Program-made: the position numbers and the translations under genes
Notes under the pieces: model-generated
What the model was told of the DNA's origin: nothing
Database searches by the model: none
What the model saw: the letters and a program-made list of their open reading frames with translations, nothing else
Shown here: positions 27,601 through 36,600 of the stretch, one piece after another
Layout of the letters: each line of letters opens with the position of its first letter
How positions within the stretch are numbered: the stretch's first letter is position 1
From: Tubiluchus corallicola
Lineage: Eukaryota > Priapulida > Priapulimorpha > Priapulimorphida > Tubiluchidae
NCBI GenBank assembly: GCA_030141605.1
Contig: JAQGDQ010001341.1
Span: 1 to 46,077 of the forward strand
Direction: 5' to 3'
DNA length: 46,077 nucleotides

Positions 27601-30600
27601 CTCTTTTGCAAGCACATGCAACACGCTCGTGGAATATTTTTGACGTTGAAAATTATGTTCAGTTGTGATGTCATCAATAGTTGGACTCGCCCGCCATTAA
27701 ATAAGTTTTTAACTACTGTTTAATTATTGGAAATGCTTTGACATTATTATAGGTCCTAAAATGTATACCTTTACTGTACTTCATAATGGGGTAAGATATG
27801 AAAAATCATTTCAGCTGTTTTCCATTGATATCCATAAAGTATGTAGACCCCAAAAAGTACATTTTCTGATTTTTAGTGGCCTATTTTTACACTAAAATTC
27901 TATTTGTTAAACAGCTCTCTCATATTTTTGGCATAAAGCCAAACTTAGAACTGTAAATCGATCTTGTTACCTGGCTCTTTTTGTGCTGATTTAAACTTGT
28001 GCTGCCACCTCCTTTCTGTTATAAACTGGTTTCCTTTTAAACAGGTCATGTGATCAGTCTTTTACCTGTACACTTACCTGTAGATTGGAGTCACTCAGGC
28101 GTTCACACACTGCAGTTACAGATTGTTTAGCGTCATTCATTGATTCGTTGTTATAATTTCATAATTACACTTATAGAAGATCACCATGTAAGTTGATTTC
28201 TTAATTTCTTAAATCTTGAACCTTGGTTTATTAAAAAGACTAGAGATTAGATTTTATAATTTGCGTAAAAGTTTGTTAAAGTTAATTAGATCAATTTGGT
28301 TTAGATTTCGCCGTAAAATTGAGCAAAATTATATAAAATTATCTTATTTGTTTTCAGATTAAACGATACAAGCTACACAATTATGTTGTTGGAGATTTTT
28401 TATAAGAAGGTAGCACACTTTTGACAGTGACAATAAATGGATATGCCCCAAATTGTGCAAAGGCAAAACACTCACGATCACCGACTGATAGCTTACTAAC
28501 TAACCTTTCTGCTGGATTAGTCGCGTCTGGAGTTCCAACGACTTTTGTTTCAAGAATTCTCTATCACAGTTCATTAAGCACGTGAAACATTTCTTTAATG
28601 CTTCTCCAATCCCAGCGTGCACTTCAACTGCACTGGCAAACTCCATTGCAATCCCAGCGTGCACTTCAACTGCACTGGCAAACTCCTTTGCGTTTTGTTT
28701 TCCGACAACTTCAGAAAGCTCAGGTACATCTTTAAGAAAAGAAAGAAAGAATTCAAGCTGTTGGAAGATGCAGTATTGCTACATATACACCTACATGCAC
28801 GGCAGTAAGACATTCAAGCGGCTTATGTCACATTTTTCAAATCAAAAGTCAACAAAATTTCCAATTTTGGAATCGCAGGATGCAAGAAATAAAAAAAGGA
28901 TTTTCATTTTACATAATTGTGTGCTTGCACAGCAGAAATGTGCACAAGTCTGCTGTTATGCTTTTCTAGTTATTCACACATCCTGAATCTCCATTTCAAG
29001 AAGATCATTTTGATACCAAGTTCATCACTCTCTGTTATTTCTAAATTGAGATAATCCACATTGAAGTTGAAGTGCAGGCTGCACACTGAAAAACACAATC
29101 TTGAAAAAATCACTGTTAAAGTTAGCCATTGTTTTTGTCGCGTTTCTACAAAACACTTAACAACTGTACGAAAGTGCGGTTGCTATGCATTTTGCAAAAA
29201 CACATTGAAGTTATGCTTAATTCCGATTGGCAGCTCTTAAAGGAAGACTGGATGATTTTTCACATACTACTCCATTTACGAGTACGATAAAACGTATACA
29301 CTTTAACACAATTAATACTACAAAACCGTTTCGGCTTTCCTGCCGGAATGACTGCAATAACTTCCCACCGGACCCAATGTTAGACTGTAGGTCAAAACAA
29401 TCTACTCTTTATAATATTGAAAGGAAACATACTATTTTTTTCAAAAATGACTTAGGTGAAAGAATTACTTCCACACAAATACAATTATGTGTTTGCGTCA
29501 CTAGTTCTTCGCTGTTACATGCATTTTACCATTTGCTAGTCAGACGGGCACTATCGCCTACATTTCGGAAATGCATTGCACAAAAAACAGGTGCTGTACC
29601 TCTCAGTTCAGATGTGCTAGTTTGTAACGAACTGCACACGTTCGACAGCTCATGCGTGAGCACAGTGGTAAATTTGAAATTTGAATTTTTATCTTAAAAC
29701 TTGCCTAATTTTCGTACAACACACTGAATATCTTACAGTAACACTGTACCTCAATTTTCGTTTTCACAAACACGTGCAACACGCTCATGGAATATTTTTG
29801 GTGTTAAAAATTATGTTAGTTTGTGATGTCATCAATAGTTGGGCTCACCCACTGTTAATTAAGATCTTAATCTATTATTTAATTATCAGAGACTCTTTTG
29901 CAGTATTATTGGTGTTAAAATGTATACTTTTTATCGTACTTGAAAACTGGCTAATATATGACAAATCATCCTGTCTTCCTTTAAGGAACTGAAAAAAGAT
30001 GGATTTTAACAAACTAGAAGGAAAAAAGAAAAGCAATGTGATGTCCAGGGAGACTATTCCTTTGACAAACTAGTAACTGACCATTGAGGTGCTGCGCAAT
30101 TTCCAAAGCCGGTCGAAATCCGCACAGACCTTCAAACGGAGTGAGTGCAATTGCCATCTCCGGTTTGTGATTTGAATCCGGGTAATTCTTCGGATCTCTA
30201 CGATGAAGTTCCTCTGCTAAAGACTATAAAAAGAAGTAATTTAGTGACTTAGATTATATTAGATTAGAATTATTCAATCAAAAAAAGCAATCGTACATAT
30301 ATAAAAAAATCTTACTTACAAAAAAAATATGATTAGCTAATGTTTTAGGAAGGGAGAAAGCTACAAGGTACGAATGCACTTGTGGTGACCAAGATTATTC
30401 AGTCCTTTCTGTTAAATTTACAAAAATGATTAAAATCAAACATAAGTAGTTTAAATGAAAAAGAATATAAGTTGTTAGCATTGATAATCTCCGACGGGTA
30501 ACTGTTCCACATATCGATCACCAAGTTTGCAAAAGAGTATTTAAAACATCAACAAAAATAATTTTTGCATAACTTGTAACTATGACCACTTAATCAGAGG

Positions 30601-33600
30601 CTAGGCGCGCAGATAAAAAAATCATCAAAGCGTAGACCTACACGTGCATGGTAAATTTTGTACACCATTTTCGTATCAAAAGTGTCACACGCATGTTCTG
30701 TGTCGAGAGTGTCACACGCATGTTCTGTGTCGAGAGTGTCACACGCATGTTCTGTGTCGAGAGTGTCTCATGCATGTTCTGTGTCGAGAGTGTCACATGC
30801 ACGTTCTGTGTCGAGAGTGTCACATGCATGTTCTGTGTCAAGAGTGTCACATGCATGTTCTGTGTCGAGAGTGTCTCATGCATGTTCTGTGTCGAGAGTG
30901 TCACATGCATGTTCTGTGTCAAGAGTGTCACATGCACGTTCTGTGTCAAGAGTGTCACATGCATGTTCTGTGTCGAGAGTGTCACATGCACGTTCTGTGT
31001 CGAGAGTGTCACATGCACGTTCTGTGTCAAGAGTGTCACATGCATATTCTGTGTCGTGAGTGTCACATGCACGTTCTGTGTCGAGAGTGTCACATGCGGC
31101 GAGAACCTCAAACGACACAGAAGAATGGGAAGTTATGTTCAACACGGCAGGTCTAAATGCTAACTTTCAAAAACCAGACTAGTTGTTTTTCTCTACAACG
31201 CCATCTTACCTTGCACGGATGAGCCTGTATTGATAACGATTTCCCGACAGATAAAACTTTCAGCAGGTATGGCAACTCTGCGCCAAACCGCTCCGAAATT
31301 CTAGCACCCAGGATCCCGTTAGGATCACCACGGATGTAATCCTTGAGAGATAAATCTGTCCCAGATATTCGCGAAGGGCCTTTATCATGTGTGCCCATCC
31401 AAAGCTGAAAAATTCGCAGAAAATGTTGCAGCGATAAGAGTTAATTTAACAGGTTTTTTTTCTGCAAAATGATATTCATTTCAATATGTTTTCGGGGACA
31501 CTAAACACATGCATTGCTTCTGGGCAAGCACAATTCTCTGTGAGCATGCAAAAAAAGTTTTGTCGAACTGTCACTGTAATTGTACAACCTCGTGAATGTT
31601 ATAAATTTCTAAATTTCTGCAAATATCTTTAGCTTAACATCAACATGAAACACATCATAACCAACTTGTCCCTCGGTCTCGCAACACCCGCTATTCAAAA
31701 TACAAGTTACACAACTTTCTCAATCTCGTTCTTACACGGAGAATAACTAGCGGTTTTTTTGTGACCGGGTTGCCTATTAAACTTACAAATGACGTATCTA
31801 CTCTCCAAAAGGCTTTTATATAGGTTAATAATAATAATAATAATAATCTTTATTTAAAGTCGGCTTTTGGGTCAACAATTAACATTAGCTCAAAGAGCTA
31901 TTATCGCCGACTGCAAATAACAACCTACAACTGCATAACAGAGACTGTTATTACCCCACTTTTACCCTAAATACCACGCGTCAGGCAGGGCAACAGCAGG
32001 TGCCATTTTTAAAGTCTTTGGTATGCCCGGCTGCTGGTTCGAACTCACGACCTCCCAGATGGAAAGCAGTCGCGTTACCACTAGACTAAACCGTCTGGTC
32101 ATACCCGCTATAGGTTATACCTGTTAGCCAATCAGCATTTGATTAACTGCCAATTGTACTTATTATAAATGTACTTATGATTGTAACGTTTCGTATCAAA
32201 TAAAAATATTATCTAAACTAATTTCTAAATTTCTTAACAAAGGTTATAGCGAAGCTTCAACTTCAAGGTCAAATACAGCATACTTTGTGAAATTTCAGTT
32301 TTATAACCGAAACAGAAAGAATATGCTCCAACTAAGATGTTCTGATATTTATCACTTTATTTGATGATTTATATGAGAGGATACCTGATGCGAAGGTATC
32401 TTCTCCGAAGAAAGTCACGAGTTTGCTCGCCGGATGACGCCAGCGAAATACACGCTGCCTTAACTACGGCAGCATTTGCGCTTGGCTATCCCGTGTAAAG
32501 TTTCATTGTGTAGCATTGTTTACAAATTCAGCGTTCCGGCAACGGCGCGGTACCCATGAAAACCGTTGATATGCACATTTGTTTAGCTTGCAATTTTCCG
32601 AAGTTTCACGAGCAAAACCGGTCAGATTTCGATGTTTCGCATTGTTTACTTATCCAGCGTCACAGCAATGACACGGTATCCAAGGAAACCGTCGTCAGCA
32701 CATTTGTTTAGCCTGCGATTTTATGAAGTTTCACTAGTAAAAAAGAACACAATGTTTTGGGGAAAATACATCTTCGATGCCCGATTTCAGGACTGAAGCC
32801 ATGAATTTTAATAAAATTAGTGTGAAATTTTAAGTTACAGTTAGCTAATTATTAAATCACATTATTAGCTATTTATTTAACCCTTTCATACCCGTTGTAT
32901 CTCGTGGGATACGAGAATATTTTCCGCCTTTAAAATTAATAAAATTTTAAAACTGACAGTTATTTGATCTGTTAATAGTTATTTTGATTTAAGCCAATAA
33001 CAATTGACTAAAAATAGTGATAAACTGTACAGATCAGCATAGCGTGCATACTAAATGTCTTAAATACTTTAATAAATTATCAGCAGTTGCAAAATGAAGC
33101 ACATTTTATGCTTCCATTGAATCCCAATGTATCCCGTGGAATACAGGCTATATTTAGCATGCGGGCACAGGTAGAAAAAAATAATTATTATGTGTAAACA
33201 AGATGGACATACTGAACAAAAGTACCAAGCCAAAAATTTTTTCTTGTTAAAAAAATTATTTGGGACTGAAAGGGTTAAGAAAAACCACAATAATTGGTGA
33301 CTGTTGACGATAGCATATATATATATATATATATATATGATGCAAAGTATACAAGTGCAAATTGTAAAATCGTATTCTTACATATTGGCGTAGCTAATAG
33401 GTGGAGTTAGGGAAGCAACCACTCCCCCTAGCACATATTTCAAAATTGGCGACTTTCAACAATTTTTAATTCTTTAGTTCACTTGCTGAAGCCTACCTTC
33501 GTTTTACAATAGATGAGGACAGATTGTCTGGGTTAGCTTTGCTCTCCATTAAAAGAGAGTTGACTACTGTAATGTAAAATTCATTTATACAGCGCACTAC

Positions 33601-36600
33601 ATCGTTTAAAACCTCAACACGTTGAATATTAAAATACATTTAAAATTCAAAAGAAATGCAAAATTTAAAAGACATTAGAAATTAAAAAAAATTCATCATA
33701 AAAAGTAAAATTTAAACAAATGTGTTTTAAGCTGTTGTTCACAACAATCTAAAGAGTTTGTAGAATGTGTAGTAACAGGTAAGTTATTCCAGAGACAGAG
33801 AAAAGCTTTTTCACCATAGAATACTGCATTAGGAATTGGCTGATGTAAATAAATTTGTTCGTTGGCATTAGAGCGAAGTGTGAAGACAACGAGGCTACTG
33901 ACATGGGTTGTAATAAACATGTAACAAGTAATAATGTAATAACTGTAATAATAAATTGTAATAAACTTGTAATAATAAAATTGTAATAAGAGACTGTTGT
34001 AGTTCCTTCATGATACATTTTTCACGATGCTTCATTTTGTTTTTATTTTATGTTCAAAATTAATATACATTAAGTAACATACATTTTTATAACGTTTTGA
34101 AATTTATTAGTTTACTGTAAAACTTTTTATTGCGTTTTAATTTGAAATACTAAATTACAATTAGGTACTTCCCTTAAAACTGCATCTTCTTCGCGATTTA
34201 ATTTTAAACATAAAACTAAAATGTATAATCAATGCATTAAAAATTGTTAGGAAATTTTTTAACATGCTTGCTCCCCCTAACTTTAGTACTTGGTAATGCC
34301 CCTGCTTGTAGATATTTGGTAGTTTGCAAGCTTTTGACTACATGTTTGCAATTCTAGCATGCACCATAGTAAATCACTAAATCAAAACTAATAAATTAAT
34401 GCAACATTACCCCCAAGTAGGGTTGTTAACTGGTACTAATTGGGCGATGCAATATCGATGCAATTTAGCAATTATATTTTCCCAGTACTATAGTAATACT
34501 GTTAGCTTGAAATGTTATATAGTCAAGCTAGGCTTACCACATCAACGCCATTTCGAAGCCCGTCTACGAAAATAGGCATTCCGAGGGAATAAAACGTCGA
34601 TGAAATACTTCTTGGTATCGATATGATAAGGATTTTTTTCCGGTTATAATGATACGGTAATGGTCTTATGCATTAATTGTAAATGATACTTAATATGAAC
34701 CGATTATTATTTAAATAAAGTTTGATTTAACATAAAAACAAATTTTCTACAATTAAAAGAGTTAACCGTAAGTTAAAATTTGACTCTAATTGTACTAAAT
34801 TTCCGGACGTTCTTCTTAATGTAATCGAGTCTCGAAGTTGCAATTTCTTCCGAATATTTTGTTCAGTTTTGCTAGTGAAAATTTTTTAAAATTACGAGCT
34901 AAACAAATGTGCCTCCCTGGATACTGCATCGTTTCTGTGATACCAAATTTGTAAACAATGCTCACAGTGAAATGTGACTCGATTTTGCTGGCACCGTTTA
35001 ACGAGTACAATGCACAAAATAAGATTCCAGGTTTTCTTCGGAAATGACACCTAGCATCAGAAAATGAAACTTCAAAAACTGTACTACATTTGACCGAACA
35101 ACATTAATGTCAAGTGCGTCAACATAATGCATAACTAATGATACCAGTACATAATTATTATAAATTAAAGGAAGACAGGATGATTTTTCATATACTACCC
35201 CATTTTCAAGTCAGATAAACAGTTTACATTTTAACACAATTAATAATGCAAGAGTGTTTCTGATAATTAAATAATAGATTAAAAACTTAACTAACGGCCA
35301 CTGAGCCCAACTATTGATGAAATCACTAACTAACATAATTTTCAACAGCAAAAATATTCCACGTGCGTGTTGCACGTGTTTCGAAAGTGAGGTTCAGCGC
35401 TACTGTAACATATTCAGTGTGTTGTACTAAAACTTGACAAGTTTTCAGATAAAAATTCAAATTTTAAATATACCGCTACGCTCACGCATGAACTGGTGAA
35501 CGTGTGCACCTTGTCACAAACTAACACATCTAAACTGAGAGGTACACTGCCTGTTTTTGTACAATGCATTTTCGAAATGTATACAAAAATCATTTCTCCT
35601 GCATTGTTCACATTCACAAGGAACTGCTTTTATCTCAACAATGTACTTCAGAAAGTATTAGATCATATTCAACGTACCTCAGCATACTTCAAACTCTCGT
35701 CTACGATAAATCCGGGGTCTCCACATTTCTTCAAATCCGCCACTTCACTTTCCGATCCCAGTTTTCCCCAGGCATAATTCATACAAGCACAATCCAGTAA
35801 AAATACTGAAAAAAATAGGTGCAATCCTTTAAAAACTTATTGCTCACGATGCTTCATAGATGGCACTGCATGCCTGTGCTCTTTTTACCTGGTGACCTAC
35901 ATAGGTATAATGTGAGCCTGACCTCTTAACATGGTATTTTGTTGTAGATTTCTTTGTAGATTATTTTTGTCACATTATTTGTGTGGAAATCAAAGATGTA
36001 CGTATAAATTACTTCATAATTATGCTTAATGAGTTGGTTAGTTTAAGAGTCTATAGAGAATTCTGATAGTTCTGTTACATACTATGCAAATCCGATCTGT
36101 ATGAGAGTGTCAGTCTGTATAACAATGTCATTCTTCATTTGCAATCATTGTAAAATTTTGTAATTTAATTTCACAAATTCACCGAAGTCAAATATGAAGT
36201 CAGTATTGGACATTGAATTTCGTTTTGCACACTCATGTTATTGCTGTAAAAAAAGATCAAATACGTCATACTTCATGAAGTTTCAGTTTTACGCAAAAAC
36301 AGGAAGAAAATATTCTAAGATTTTCTGATACTTTTAACTTTTTCTTGGGGATTTATATAAAAGGAAATCTGGTGTGAAGATGTCATTTTCAAACTCAAGT
36401 TTGTACATTTCACTTGTTAGATGGCGCCATTGAAATACAAGCTTTTGCTAAAGGCACCACTTGTGTTTGGTTGTCACATTTCTCTGTTCAGCATTGTTTG
36501 CAAATCCAGCATCACAGAAACGATGCGGTTTCCAAGGAAGCCACTGCTAACATGTTTGTTTATGTTGGAATCATTTTACCACAGAACATATGTAATCAAA

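Noticed and set aside
27370-29992. Frames of 103-156 residues at 27370-27723, 29227-29697 and 29681-29992
   Set aside because: They fall inside copies of the TTAA-flanked MITE. The copies do not keep a common frame.
30676-31100. CRISPR-like array
   Set aside because: There are no unique spacers; it is a head-to-tail minisatellite in a eukaryotic intron.
30638-31163. Open frames of 89-171 residues with nine-residue repeats
   Set aside because: The 27-bp repeat is a multiple of three, so frames stay open automatically. It lies inside an MPI intron and has no domain.
32023-32100. Functional tRNA gene on the minus strand
   Set aside because: A and B boxes are present, but it is the head of a SINE with target duplications, and a mature tRNA acceptor end is not formed.
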